A model generated the notes under the pieces. The model saw only the letters and a program-made list of their open reading frames with translations, was not told the origin of the DNA and ran no database searches. Source: Tyto alba (taxonomy: Eukaryota; Chordata; Aves; Strigiformes; Tytonidae). Taken from it: a stretch of 64,000 bases of DNA. The position numbers and the translations under genes were made by a program. Positions 25,706 through 39,375 of the stretch are shown piece by piece. Numbering within the stretch: position 1 is the stretch's first letter; every line of letters begins with the position of its first letter. The stretch is taken from positions 24,453,374-24,517,373 of the forward strand of contig NW_024881261.1 of assembly GCF_018691265.1 (NCBI RefSeq), in the 5' to 3' direction.

Positions 25706-28700
25706 GAACGAGATACACAAGAACTTTTAAAGTGCAGAAGTGTTTTGTTTTTCACTTTCTTGTGTGTTCTGGGACATGGTGCAGTCCCCTTGGTCATCTA
25801 ATACATTTCTTAATATTGCAAGAACTTTAAGACATTTTTAATGCATTTTTTCTCTACAATTTTTTGTTGGTCATTGATTTCCTCCTATCTATGGCAAACC
25901 TGAGATTTGGTTAGGGAACGGTTCAGGCTAACATTAGCAGGAAGGTATCCTAGTGTAGATTTTGGTCTGTAAAGAATATGTTATGTGGTCAGTCTGGATT
26001 ATCTGTAGTTTCCTGCAGCTATGGAGAGGATTGTACTTTAATTAAAACGGTCCATATATTATTGTAGTGTTTTGTTTTTCCATTTTTGCCATTTATTATT
26101 GTTTTGTGCTTTTAGAGAGCAGTGCTACCTATCACTAAAGCTACTGAAAAAGAGTTTTCTTTATAGAACATATTTCTAAAAACAACATGTGTAATGGAGA
26201 TTTCAGGCTTAGCAGCAACAGCACAAACTGTTTTTTATAGAGACTTTATTACCACTGCAGGTTTTTTTTATATCATTCATATTTTTAATTTAATTTGCAC
26301 TGCTTAGATGTCAGAGAAATTGCTGATTGCAAAATCAATTAAGTAAAACAAAGTTTACAGGTATTAAATAGCAGTGGAACATAGACAAAATTGGTGGGAG
26401 TAGCAAAAGAAAGAAATGCAATAGTTCTGTGTTTGTACCACCCACGTTGTGGGTGAAACAAGCAGCCTTGTTTGGGAATTGCAGCCCTCCGAACTCTTGA
26501 TGTACATCAGAGAAAGTGATGTGAGTTTTAATAGAGGGGAGGAGGAAGTTGTTAGGTGATACATCTAGTATCTTCTCTGAGGTTTCATTTTTATTTTCTA
26601 TTTACTTACTTTGAAGCCTCTTAATTCATCTTCAGATTTCTTTTACTGATAACCCGTTCCTTTGGGCTTGGTTTTGTGATTTCTGTTTTGAAGTTAGACC
26701 TGAGCATCTGGACTAAGGCCTGATTCTCTAGTGTATAGTATTTAAAACATTTTGGATGACTGTATTTCTCAGCCTGAAATGATTTTGGTTTTTTTGCATG
26801 TCTGCCATATCTTGAGTTACCAGTGAGCTTGAATTTCTGGTAAGTATTATTATTGTATCACTGTTGAGTGAGAGAGAGAGAAATCAATTATATTCTTAAA
26901 CTTCTGGAAAAAGTACCAATACGTATCAAATTGTAAGTAGACTAAGCATGAAAATACTTACCTATTTCTATGGATGAGAGGGGGTTGATAGTACGTTTGG
27001 ATCATGGTGAAGAGCAGCACTTTGACCTTTTGTGTGCTGCTTGTTGGTTAAGTTTCAAGGGGTTTTAGAGGTGGAGGCATGTGTCTTAATTCTTTGGATT
27101 TGTGGTTTTTTTAAAGAACACTTGTAGCTGACTGTTCTTAACTTGTTTAAATTCCTATGGTAATCATGGGGAGTTCATTGTAAAATTAATTTGTTAGCCT
27201 TTCAGAGGAAGGACTAGCATGCTTATTGTAAATTACATGCATCAAATTGATTTGAAATTGGACCATTAGTTACATTGATTTAAAGTGCCAGAAAATTGAT
27301 CTAAATTTCATAATTTAAGAATGGAACTAGTTTCTCTTACTTATAGGAGGATGATTTATTTAGAGACCAACTGGAGCATGAATACTTGTATAATAAAGTA
27401 GATAATGGAGAGGTGGCAGTGCTGGGAAATAAGTAAAAGGGCTATCACAATTTGTTCAGGAAATAATTTCAGTGTAACCCACTGAAAATCAAACATACCT
27501 GTATATTTCTGGATTCCTTGTTAAAATGTGTCTCCACATACTGTCACATTTTTAACATCTGCATTTCTTTCCTTTCCCTTCTTAATATGCTTTGAAGCTT
27601 CAGTGGGGAAGCATTGTGTCTATTTAATAAAACCTTCTAAATACAAGTCTTTTTTAATTGTAATGAATGAGATGGTATGCTAGCATAATATATGCAGAAG
27701 ATGCTGATTAGGAAAATTTGGAAATTTAGTATATTGGAAAGTTTGAAAAGATACTAAAGTTACCTTGAGAAGCAACAATTGGGGGAAGTACGTGAAAGTA
27801 AAATCTGAACTCTGATTTTGTTTCCAAACCTTTACAACTGGGGTTGTTATTCTGGGTAAACTGTTAATCCTGTGGCTAGTTTGTGGAGTCAGCAAATAGA
27901 GCTAGGTCATGCTGAAATATGTACTGTTTGTGTTTTGAATCAAATTTAAATAGCACAAACTTAAAGTGTATAACAGTCTTGAAGCAATGTAAATAGCAGA
28001 TTTCCAGCTGTAAATGACATTGATGAATACTGTTATGCTATAGAATATTTGTAACCACTTGAAACAGTTAATTCTGTTTCCTCAGATAATTAATTAATAG
28101 TAAGAACAGATGTGTTAATTTGTTCCTGTGATCTGTGACCTCTGATTCACAGAGTCCTCTTTAAACATTTCTGTGTACAACTGAACATGAATGTCCTGGT
28201 ACTGAGCTTTTTCTTACTTAGATTCGTAATGCTGCAAAGAATAGACCTGGATTTGTAAATGTCCAGTTCCTTAGGGGGGACTCATGCTAACATTAATACT
28301 ATGCTTTACTGAGACTAGAGGTTTCATAGCGCTGAGCCACCTGGAGGTGCACAGAATAGCATCCTCCATTAATAGTCATGGAAATATGTGAGGAAAGCCT
28401 GAGAGCCAATTAGTTCCACTAAATATTTTCTTGATGCTGAAGGCTAGTGGTGATGCATATGCTTTGAATGAATTTCTTATCAGTCTCATAATTTTGATGT
28501 TTCATTTTGCCAAAATCATGTTTCTTATATGGGCTAATGAAACTGCATAGTTATTCATAATTATCTTAAATAGAGAACTGATTTTATGTTAATTTAGTGT
28601 GAATGGATTTGCTGAAAGTGCTCATAATATGCATACAAAAAGTAAATCAGAACATTATGATCAATTGTGATTATTTAATTTCATCATAGTCTTAATACCC

Positions 28701-31700
28701 TGTGTATGCAGAAAGCAATGCCGGTGCTAAGATGTATGAGTAAAAAATGTGTCTCAATTGGATAAACTGCTTAAAATACTTAGTAGGGACTGGTACAGAG
28801 TTTGAGGAGAGCAGGGGGAGGAAAAAAAATTATGATGGGGGGGTTGTAAACTAATTGTTTTGAAGTTACACAAGTACTTTGATTCAGATAATCCAGTAGT
28901 ATGTATGTGTTATTAGACGAGTTAGGACAGTTCTAAACCTGAAACGAATTTTGAAATGAATTAAACTTCAGTGCATCGTAACTTTTCCAAGCTAAATGGA
29001 GCAGATGTAATGAAAGAAAATTATAAACGTGACTGAAAACGGTAGGCAAAATATTAGGTAGAGAGATACTAAATTTAGTTCCGATAGTAGGAAAATACTG
29101 TAATTATTGTTTATAGTAGGCAGGTAGGTCAGTTTTATTAATGTGTTTGCTTAAGTCTGATATGTGTTTAGATTCTGTGAGAAAGCTCTATTTAGATAAA
29201 ACCAGTGGAAAGATATTTTGATCTTGGTAGTGAATAAAGCAAGCACTGGGAGGTGGGGAGGACCAGTTATTGTTATTAAAGCTTTCTGACTCTTCTTTTT
29301 GTTGTTAATTTACAGTAAAAACAATGTAAGGTTTAACTTCTTAAAATCATGACTTATATTTATCTGTGAAGTTGCCCACTGGCTGTTTCACTTCACCTGC
29401 TTGCTATTCATTTAAATATATAGGAAAATGATTTAAAAAAAAAGTTTCTACTGATTACTAAATTAATTAATGGTTAAGAAGGTACAAATGACTTGACTCA
29501 AAGTTTTTGCTTATATAGTAAATGCATCTTTAAAAAAAATTCCGTTCTAACTTGCACTCCAAGTAGTACCATCAGTAATGAACATCATAGAGGGACCTGA
29601 CAATGTATGAATTATTCACTGGTAGATTATTATATCTTTGTTGTTAGCATGCAAGATAATGAACATAATTGCTGTGGCAGTGTACTCAGGGGAATGTGCA
29701 GTTCTTCCCTCTGTCTAGACTGGAGTTAACTTCTAAAGGAGTATTAAAAAAATATGGATGAAGTCTGATAGCTGAGTTGCTGCTCATTTCATTTGGCTGC
29801 GTTAGTAAATATATATGCTTTGTACACTTTAATCTTAAGGGTTTGTGGGTTTTTTGTTGGTGTTTTGTTTTGGTTTTCTTCCGTTTTTGAGAATAGTAAT
29901 CATTTTTCTGTTCTCAGTGTGGTAATATTGCTTACCAACCTAAAGGATTTGATATTTAATTGTAGCAGCATTGTAGATTTACCCCCTTCTATTAGAATGG
30001 CCCATTATAGTAAATTACTATAAACAGTCTAATTGCTTAGGAAATCCAGGGTAAAAGGTTAATCAGCAACTTGCCTTTCTTTAATGGCCTTAGCTTGTTA
30101 TGATTTATTTGTCTTAAATAACTTTGCAAAGCATTATTTTGTATGCGTCTCTAATCTATGAGGCTGTCCACCTGATCTTAAACTTTTTGATGAACCAAGT
30201 TTTTCTGTTTTCTGTTTTATATTATGATAACATAAATTATCTGCAATAAGCCATCCTAATTAAAGTTGGTAAATCTACAGCTCTGCTCCAATTACACAGT
30301 AATCAATTATACACTAATTTAATTCTACTTAGCTTGATACAGTACATCATTAATCAGGTTCAGATTTAATACAAGAGATTTACTGTATTAACCAAAAAAA
30401 TTGGTGCATTCAAATGTGGGGAAATAAAGGAAGTTATGATGCCAAACAGTGTACATAAATACTTTCTTATCAATAATGTGTTACAGAAGATTTAATTTTT
30501 CCTTGGGGAAGTATAACTGAAACCAGTCTTTCTTTGTGAGCAGATTATTGTTACAAGCTGAAACCACTGCTAATATAATACATTTAAGCTGATCATGGTG
30601 GTTGTTCTGAATGCTATACCTAATTATCTAATATAGGCAATTGTCTCACTTCTAATGTTATTTAAGTGATTAGTTGTAAATTAAATTTGCCAAAAGTTGC
30701 AATGTCCTTGGTGGCTGAACAGTAAAAACTAGTGGCCAAGTAGATGTCATTCTATTTAGACTTCTAAAAGCTTTACCCATATATAACTCTTCATCAAAGT
30801 TTAACTTACCTGCTACTATTACGAGTGGGACTGTTGTTTTGATGGGCTCTTACACAGCCATATGTGCAAGAAGGCTGTCTGCATGCTCTGTTTTCCCTCT
30901 CCCTTTGCAAGGCCTAGGAATGACTGAAATCTGTCACCTGGAGACTCTAAAAGTTTGTGAGTTGCAGGGTGCAGTTCACTTGAAAAATATAGATGCCACA
31001 CAAAGCTAATATGGTTTCCAAAAGTGCTCACAAATAAAGACATTAACTAGACAAATAGAAAATTATTGAAAAGAGAAAAGAAAGAGACAGCCCAGAAAAC
31101 AAAATCAGACAAGGTCTGCAGATGAGATTGCTTAAAAAAGCCTATTCCTCTTGGAAATAGTTTAGTATAACTAGATTAGGGTCTAAGGGGAATAAGGGAC
31201 TTCAATAGGTACTTTATAAAATAAGATACTAGGTAGAAACTAAATTGAATAATAAATGAAGTTAAATTTTATTACTCAGAGGAAGGTATGATGTTTTCAG
31301 ACACCTTTGCCAGAGAAAATGCAGGAAGACAATTAGGTTGTAAAAAAATTTTGGAAATGATTATTAGAAAACAGGAATAAGAGAACACATGGAAAATGGT
31401 CACTATCCTTGGGCCTGCTTTTCTGGCTAACATGAGTCTTTACAAAGACAGGGAACTGATACAAGAACTTCTTGAGATTCTGCCTGTTCAGGTACAAAAA
31501 AATCATGACCAGGATTTACTTTCTTTTGCTATATATGCTCTTGATCTATCCATGGTCAAGATTTCTTCTGATGAAATGCATATTTAAAAATTCTTGTATC
31601 CAGATGGTTTGCAATAAAGGCTTTGGAAAATATACTTATTTGTCTTCCAGAATCTTAATTTGAGGCTTGTATGTGATACATTGATGATTGTCATTGCCAT

Positions 31701-33231
31701 TGCTGTCACATTCCTGTCCTAAACCTACAAAGCATAATAAAAAAATAATGTGTTCAAAAGATGAACAGCAGTTGCAGTTCATTTTTCCAGGAGATTTGCA
31801 AGGCAGACTTTTGGAGCTCTTTAATTTGTAAAGACTTGATTTAGCTTAATAATCTTTGCCAGACAAATTTGACTTCTGTGTTGTAGGATCTGAAGCTGAA
31901 CTGAGGAGGAAAAAAAGGTCTTTGAAACTTCTCTGGATACTGTATACTTCCTTTCCTGTCTTCATGATATGTCTTTGTCCAGTGATACCTTGTATTTACA
32001 TTTGGAGAACTTTCTACAAGTTAAGCTAACAAATGTGCAGTCAAATATCAGTTCAAATAACAATGTAAAGATTGTTCATGAAACACAAGACTTTACTTTT
32101 AGAAGTATTTTTAGTATGGATGTGCCTAATCATTATCTCTGAAAGTGATTTAAAGTAATCAGCCTTGTTTTATGTTAAAACCAATAACATTTACAGAGGC
32201 AGTTACTGACATCTTCACTAAGGTGACAGTAGCTGTCATGTCTGTGATTGTCTTAAGTTCTTCTGTCTTGATAACAAGTGTGCATCTCTGTGCCAGTGGT
32301 CTTTGGCAATATGATCATAAAATATGACCATTTTTGATGTAGAACTGTTCAGAGCACAATACGAAAAGGATGGTGATTATGTGATGAAAAGAAGCCCTTG
32401 TCTGTAGAGCATCATACACTGTGGAAGATAGGATATGTGAAGATGAATGAGAAGAGAGAGAGTGGAAAGTGAAGGCAGGTTTCCTTTACAGCAGAAATGA
32501 ATAATCTCCTGGAAGATTGTATTCTAGTCTTCTGTATAAATTTTCTAACTTTCACAGATGATGTATTTTTTTCCAAGTGTTTGACTTGTGATCTTAATGT
32601 GCTGAGTACATAAAACTAAGTAGATGAATGGAGGTTACACTTTGAACGTATTAGGTAGTAGATAAACCTAGGTACAGGTTAAAACAGGTCCTAAGCATAA
32701 CAAGTTGAGCACTCAAAATCAATACATTTTCTTACCTTTGCTTCCACAGAAAGAGGATAATTATACCTTTAATCTCAGTGGGATCCTATGAAAATATATT
32801 TGTTTATACTTTTAATACAAGTGCTTCACTACAGAAATTGTCACAAAATACTTTTGAGAAAGCTAATAATTATGTCTTCATAAGTAGTGTACATAGAAGG
32901 TGTAGCGTCACAGGCTGAACAGGGAAATGAAATAGAAAGCAACACACAAAAGAATGAGCCAAAGTCTTATTTCCGTCTTCTCCTAACTTTAAGTGTTTGA
33001 CTTGGAAGTTGCGTGATTTTAACATAAGGATTTTGTGCATCATTAATACAATTTCATGTGTTTTGCATAGCTCTCTTTTGGGTACAAACCCATTTTGCAT
33101 TGGGTTGTAATTTGAAACCTTAGCAATTTTGCTTAAAGTTGAACTGTTTCCACATTACAGTAGATCAGTCAACTGAGAAATCCACAGTCTTAAATCCAGG
33201 AAATAGAATTTAACCGAACTGTGTTGGAAGG

Positions 33232-33250
33232 TTTTTTTTTTTTTTTTTTT
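33232..33250. repeat. poly(T) tract, 19 bases
   Basis: Uninterrupted T run on the + strand, preceded by GGAAGG and followed by CTTTG. No associated element recognised. Confidence 0.95.
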
Positions 33251-34364
33251 CTTTGTAGTTGTATCTATATAATGTTTGAACTGTGAGACGTCTTATTGTG
33301 TAATATTACTGTTGTGTCAAAATACGTTACATATTTCAATGAATGATTTTAGCTCTGCTACTAATTAATGAAGGAGAAGAGAGTTACAAGTGGAGAAAAA
33401 GAACCTCATGAATGAAAATCAAATTACTATATTTTATTAATGAAGTGATAATAATTTGTAATGGTATAATTATGTTCATAGTATATAGTTGTTTCAGGAG
33501 TTATTTTTTTTTTAAAAAGCATGCATACATGCATAACTTACACTGACGCTCTTTTAGGTATGTGCCACTGTGCATAAGAAAATTCTGTATAGCGTTCTTG
33601 TAGCTCTCATTGCAAGTCATTGAAAAGTAGCAAGTGATATGTCATTTCCACAGTAGGAGTTTAGATTTGTGTGATATAAATGCAGTCGTTAAGTCATGAT
33701 CTATGCTAACTTCCTACCATCTATGTTTATGCCATAAAAAAGTGTATGTACTTATGTCCCTAGTTCTATCAGGAAGTAAAAAACTTGTGTGAAAACTGTC
33801 TTAAATTCCCTTTATGGCTTAGTCTTATATTTTCAAAACAGGTATTTCTAAATGTGTGAAGAATGTTGACTACTCTTATGACGACTACTGCAAAAGTTTC
33901 TGTATGTTTTCAAGTATTTTATACTATGTACATTGTTCATAATGGACTTCTGCTTAAAGCTTAATGTTATAATTTCCCTCTATAATGAATGAGAGCCTAA
34001 TAATAAAAATCCTTGTTAAAGAAAAAGTTTTGTAAAATGGACACAGTCCCCAGCAATTATGGACAGTTAATTCAACAGTTACGACAAGTTACTTTTTAGA
34101 AATGCATATTAGCAATATAAATAAATGTGAATAATAGTAGAAATGTTCCAGATGTTCCCGGTATTCACAATTGACCACAATTACATATCACTGCTAAATT
34201 GTCTCCCTCAAAAGCAAGTTCTGCAAATATAGTTGTGCCTTCAAGTATGGCGCAAAGCCATGACAGAGTCAATTTCAAACCAGAGGAAGAATAGATCAGG
34301 GAGGGAAGAATGTAAGCTGGCAATACTCTGACTCTAGACCAGTTAAACTGCCATCTGTTGTTAT

Positions 34365-34411
34365 AGAGATAGATAGATAGGTAGGTAGGTAGGTAGGTAG
34401 GTAGGTAGATA
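34365..34411. repeat. compound tetranucleotide microsatellite (GATA/GGTA)
   Basis: A short GATA run passes directly into about seven GGTA units (TAGG phase) and returns to a single GATA. A point change inside a GATA array followed by spread of the variant unit would give this pattern. Such loci are usually length-variable. Confidence 0.95.
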
Positions 34412-36179
34412 CACTGTAGCAAAACCCCCTGTGTTTATTTTGCTATATATATGTTTTATATATTTGTACACATACATAGTTTTTTTTTTTCCTGATACTT
34501 TTTTTTTATTATTACTTCTGTTTTTATTATTTTTCTTGTATGAGTTAAAAATCAGAGTAAAGTGGTTTTGGAAACCACATTTGTTACTTCTCTATCACCT
34601 CCTTAGATCCTGTTGAAGGATGACATCTCTTTGTATTGTTCGGTTACTAGAATGCAGGCTTTAAATGCAACTTGCGTTTGGCTCTGTTTTGACAATAGTA
34701 GTTAATATTGTATGGTTTTTGTTAAAGCACTGTTGAAAAAATATCTTATTGAGCTATTTGTGGTGTTTTTTTAAAAGATGTTTAAGATTTCACATACAGT
34801 TTAACTGATCACAGATGAAACTGTAAATTAATACCTCATGAGTTTTACTGACTGCAGGGCATTGTTTGTAATTCAAAGCTGCTTTGTTCCTACCCACTAG
34901 GAAAAGACTCTGTTCAAGCAAACAAATTAGCGTTCACCATGATATCAAACTATTTATTAAAACTGAAAACTCTAATTTTGAATTTATTATTTCACTGTGA
35001 CTTTTATAATAACATATTTAGAACATATTTTTTAAAAGCTGAAATCTTTAGGGATTGAAATAAAAGATATAAAGTTGGTTTAATTGTTGGTCTTAATCCA
35101 CCTTGTTTGAAATTTTGTACTCAAAGAACTATATGGCATACAAAAAGATAAAATGTTGCAAGTTCCTTTGGTTCAACTTGTTCTTTGATCAGATGTACTT
35201 CCATTCCTATTGAGTTGTATATGGTCTTGATACAAGTAACAGCTCTATAAAAGAAAACTTTCAGGCATGTTCCATGTAGGAAGTTCAATATTCTCACTAC
35301 CACTGGTCATTCTTGGCTAGAGAGGGAATCAGGATGAATACGTTTGTTTTCAACCTCATTTTTTGGCTTTTCTAATCTTAGAAAGGATTTGGAGGGAGGC
35401 GTTATTTTTTTTATGTATACTTTTAAAAATTATAATTAGGAATTAAAAATTGGGCAGGGAAATAGTTTTACACAATTTGAGACATTCTTCCTATGGGAAA
35501 AGTAAGTCAGGAGATCCTGCTAGAAAAAGATAGGCTTTGTCTGTCAACAAAGTTAAGCTTTTGCAGAGGTGTTCCCCTATAGAGTGTCATATTCAAGTGT
35601 ACAGGAGAGTCACCCATCATCTTCTGTCAGGTAGAGATACTTTAAGCTCTCCACTTAGTAATGTTCTCAGTGGATCATCCCACAAGACTACATGCACTAC
35701 AGAAAATATAGTTGAAGTGCATTTGAGTTGGGTAGCATTGCTGTAACGCGGCGAACATCACCAACCAGCCTTTGGCATAAGAGCCAAATGTTTTTTTTGC
35801 AAGTGGTTTAGCTGCACTAACTCTGCCCAAGTCATCTTAATAACAAAGTAGTGTGTCATTATGTCAAAGGCTACTTAAAACAGTTGAAATGGCTCATGTA
35901 CCTCTGCTTGGTATTATGTAAGAGCATAGTTACAGTCACATCCAGTCAGTTTGAAGGCTCAGTTACTAGTATTTGAGGCTGGAAGGAAGGACTCTGAAAT
36001 ACAGCAAGCATTACTGAATTCCTGTATTTGTGTTGAATATTCTCCCAGATTCCATCATATTTAGACAGTTTGTGAAATGTTGATGGTAGGTGTTTGAGGA
36101 CAGGAGAGGAGTTTCTTACCAAATAAATTTTGCTATATGCTTTGTCCATTCATTTATCCAGTAATTTCTTGAATCCAGT

Positions 36180-36575
36180 ATTCTTCTGACATTCATGATC
36201 TGCTAAGGAAAGAGTGCCGTAGCTTCACTGTACATCTTGTAGAAGTATATTCCTTTCCATCTTTGGAATCTGTCACTAGCTTGGTTCATTTATGCCCTTT
36301 ATCTCTTGTATTATGATATGATGTGGATAGTCACAACCTATTCCACTGATGAACTTCTAGATCTTGATTGTTTCTCTCCATAGTTGACACTTCTAGACTG
36401 TGTCCTGGTTGTCTTCATTAATGTGAAGGCATTTCCATTACTTTGATTATGCCTGTTGCTCTTCTCTGTACCTGTTTCAGCCTCTCACTCTTTCATTTTA
36501 AGGTGATGAGGACCAAAGCTGCTTACGGTGATCATACTGCTGATTTTCACTCTGGCATAGCGTAACCTCCATTTT
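36180..36575 (-). mobile_element. Ancient CR1/L3-type LINE fragment, antisense
   Basis: Read on the + strand this block follows, in order, several word-like segments of the reverse-complemented 3' region of old amniote CR1/L3-type LINEs. These include AATCTGTCACTAGCTTGG (about 36268), CTCTTGTATTATGA (about 36303) and GTTGCTCTTCTCTGTACC (about 36456), the last being complementary to the C-terminal part of the reverse transcriptase. It is highly decayed and encodes nothing intact. The family assignment is from memory of the consensus, so the exact subfamily and ends are uncertain. Confidence 0.65.
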
Positions 36576-37609
36576 TATTAGGAGGAACAGAGAACAATCA
36601 TAACATTGAGATTTTCCAACCTGGCTGATCTTATACATGAGCAGTAATATTTAGGTCAGGGTCTTTTATTGTTTTAGGACTATTTTTACTTTGTGCACAC
36701 CCATACATCACTTAAAGTGAAGTCTTGATGTCCTCTTAAAAAAATATGTTTTCTAAAATTGGTCTATCGTATCAACCTCAGGACATTCAGATTCACTTAT
36801 GGAAGCTCTCTCATTCTGGTCTTGTCTAGGTATTCAGAATTTCTCTTTGAGCTATATTGAATATCTATAGATACTACAAAAAGATGTGTTTGGTTTTTTT
36901 TTAAATTCTTACATATATTTTCCTTTTCCCTCTCCCCAACAAGAGATTTACGTACAGTTTTGATTGTTTTTTTAATTTTTGTAATATTTTTCTTTATTTA
37001 TGAAATGGAAATCTAAAGAAAAATTTTTAACCACTTGGAGAAATGGTTGTGGTTGCTTTGGGTTTCTGTGGAACTTCATTAGACTTGCCTGATTTCTTGA
37101 ACATCTGGATATTCTTTATCTTTTGTGACCTTAGTGTGAAAGATTGTGCTTGAAATGAAATGAGTTGTTGGCTTTCGTTTTCTTCAAAAAGTGTACAGTG
37201 AGCTCCTCTTCAATTTTCTTGTATGTTGGTTTCTCTCCTGTGAGAGCTTTTATGTTGTTATGTGTAGAAGATTAAAGGAATGTTCTACCTCAAGATAAGA
37301 AAACTGAGGAAATGTCATTCAGTTTCCTCCTGTACTTTTAATTATGGACACAGAGGGCTGGTATGAGCCTCAAGTCCATTGTATAGCACCAGGCTAAATA
37401 TACGTAGCTGAAATATCTAAAAGTTTGTCTAACTGCTCTCAAAATGTGATTGAAGGAAATTCTCCCCCCTCTATGTAAGTTGTCTCACTACAACTGGTTA
37501 GCTTTCTGTAATGTATAGTCTAAGTTGTAGTTAAGGTCATTTTTTCCTGCCTGTAAGGGATATGAAGAAATGTTGTTTGATTTCTTTGTAAGAGTCATTA
37601 CCCAACTGT
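36576..37609 (+). other. ADK intron between CR1 fragments
   Basis: T-rich intronic sequence of about 1 kb with no exon or repeat that I can name. It may hide further decayed parts of the flanking CR1-type elements. Confidence 0.5.
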
Positions 37610-37850
37610 CCATCTTGTTTCTAGATATTTATTTTCTTGACTAAACTCAAGTTCTTCAATCTTTTCTTATACATCACGTTTTAATACCTCTTTTTCTACT
37701 TGCCTTCCAATTAATTCTCCAGACTGCTTTTCATCTCAAAGTTGGCTAACAAAATTGGACTTTGACAGTTTGGGTCTTCCTTACTACTGAGTAGAAAAGA
37801 GTGAATTTTCCTTGCCTCTAACATTTGTCATCCTTACTATTATATTCTAG
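37610..37850 (-). mobile_element. Second ancient CR1-type LINE fragment, antisense
   Basis: The order of short matches (TTCTTGACTAAACTCAAGTT, then TCAATC, then CAGTTTGGGTCTTCC, then GAGTAGAAAAGAGTGAATTT and TTCTAG) follows the reverse-complemented CR1 region just before the 3' tail, as seen in turtle and bird CR1 copies. It covers the same part of the LINE as the fragment at 36180-36575 but with a different sequence, so it is probably a separate insertion of another subfamily. It is strongly decayed. Confidence 0.6.
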
Positions 37851-38075
37851 AAAAATATACTTCTTCCTGCTCCCACAGCTCCTCCAGCTGCCACAGTGGA
37901 GTTACGTTGCTGACTGATTTTTACATTTTTGATCCTCTGTTACCTTTAGACACCTCATTCCTTCTGTCCACAGTGATATGGCTGCCTAATCCCAGTTATT
38001 TCCTGTTTGGTCCTTGTTCTTTAAATTTGATTCATCAGTGTTAGTAGCCCTCACTAGCTTTAATTTTAAAATATT

Positions 38076-38217
38076 TGTTTTTTGTTTGGTTTTTTTTTTT
38101 TTTTTTTAGTCTTAATTGCATTGGGAACATTAAGCAAAGTTTTTTTTTGTTTGATTGTTTTTCTTTTTATTTTCTTGTTTAGTTTTTTTTTGTTTGTTTG
38201 TTTTTTGTTTTTTTTTA
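38076..38217. repeat. T-rich / TTTG-like low-complexity tract
   Basis: About 140 bases dominated by T with scattered G. It includes an 18-base T run at 38090-38107 and TTTG units near 38188-38200. It lies between the antisense CR1 fragments and the sense CR1 copy. Confidence 0.85.
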
Positions 38218-38689
38218 TCTGTTTAGGTTTTGCTAAGTTTCAGTATCTGATTATTTAATAAATACTGACTGCAAAACAGAACAGGTTAATCACAGCTGGG
38301 TCAAGCCTGAGATGTAATTTGATTATATAGGAAAGTATAGTTTTAGTTGATGCATTTAGTTACTGGTGTAACAACTTAAGAATACTTAATTTCCTATTTC
38401 CTAAGTTTGCTTATGAGAATGTCACATGAGAAAAATGCCAGGAACATTTTTTAAGTTTAGATTTATTATGTCTACTTTTTCTCTGTTACATACTAGGCCA
38501 GTTATCTTATTGAATAAGGAAATGCACATTGATTTGTAAAGAAAGTGATGATATGAAATTAATGGTTACTGTGTGAGAGTTAACTACCAGGTGCTTATGC
38601 ACTGATGTCTTGTTCCAACATGTTTCCAGACATACGGATCACTGAAGGTTTATTTATAGTTGATGAGTTCCCACATGGGATTTTCCATA

Positions 38690-39375
38690 TAGAGAAGTGG
38701 GCCAGTGTGAACATCGTGAGGTTCAACAAGGCCAAGTGCAGGGTCCTGCACCTGGGTCAGGGCAGTCCCCGGTATCAAGACAAGTTGAGGGATGAAGGGG
38801 CTGAGAGCAGCCCTGAGGAGAAAGACTTGGGGGTACTAGTGGATGAAAAGCTGGACATGAGCTGTCAATGTGGGCTTGCAGCCCAGAAAGCCAACCGTAT
38901 CCTGGGCTGCATCAAGAGAAGTGTGGCCAGCAGGTCGAGGCAGGGGATTTTCCCCTTTTACTCCACGCTTGTGAGACTCCCCCTGCAGAGCTGTGTCCAA
39001 CTGTGGGGCCCCCAGCATAAGAAAGACATGGACCTGCTCAAGTGTGTCCAAAGGAGGCCACGAAGATGATCAGGGGGCTGGAGCATCTCCTGTATGAGGA
39101 TAGGATGAGAGAGTTGGAGTTGTTCAGTTTGGAGAAGAGAAGGCTCCAGGGAGACCATACAGCGGCTTTCTGGTATTTAAAGGAGGCTTTATAACAAAGA
39201 TGGGAACAAACATTTTAGCGGGGCCTGTTGCAATAGGATAAGGGGTAATGGTTTTAAACTAAAAGAGGGTAGATTTAGACTAGATACACGGAAGAAATTT
39301 TTTACAATGAGCATGGTGAAACACTGGATCAGGTTACCCAGAGAGGTGGTAGATACCCCACATCTACAGGACAGA
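38690..39375 (+). mobile_element. CR1 LINE remnant with frameshifted reverse transcriptase C-terminus
   Basis: CR1 is the main LINE of birds. The + strand frame from about 38692 encodes a clear CR1 reverse-transcriptase C-terminal segment with [48 protein letters not shown], and KKDMDLL..VQRR in the usual order. The frame breaks near 39055, where one G seems to be missing before CCACGAAG, and stops at 39067-39069. CR1 similarity continues in another frame and with further stops ([23 protein letters not shown]) to about 39375. Both ends are missing: the 5' end, as usual for CR1, and also the 3' tail with its short ATTCTGTG-type repeats, which is unusual. The copy is dead and lies in the same orientation as ADK. 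Confidence 0.93.

Larger units (their letters stand above)
16260..36179 (+). other. ADK: ADK large intron, segment between LTR copy 1 and the CR1 cluster
   Basis: About 20 kb of AT-rich intron without a recognised exon. It includes poly(T) tracts at 24640-24662 and 33232-33250, a short AT microsatellite near 23387-23403, a GT run near 21224-21240, a 16-base tandem duplication at 24571-24602, a hairpin-rich patch at 25555-25705 and a GATA/GGTA microsatellite at 34365-34411. A GC-richer block near 18040-18350 carries no gene I can name. The stretches at 28.5-28.7 and 30.2-30.4 kb look like possible conserved non-coding elements (see findings). Confidence 0.8.
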
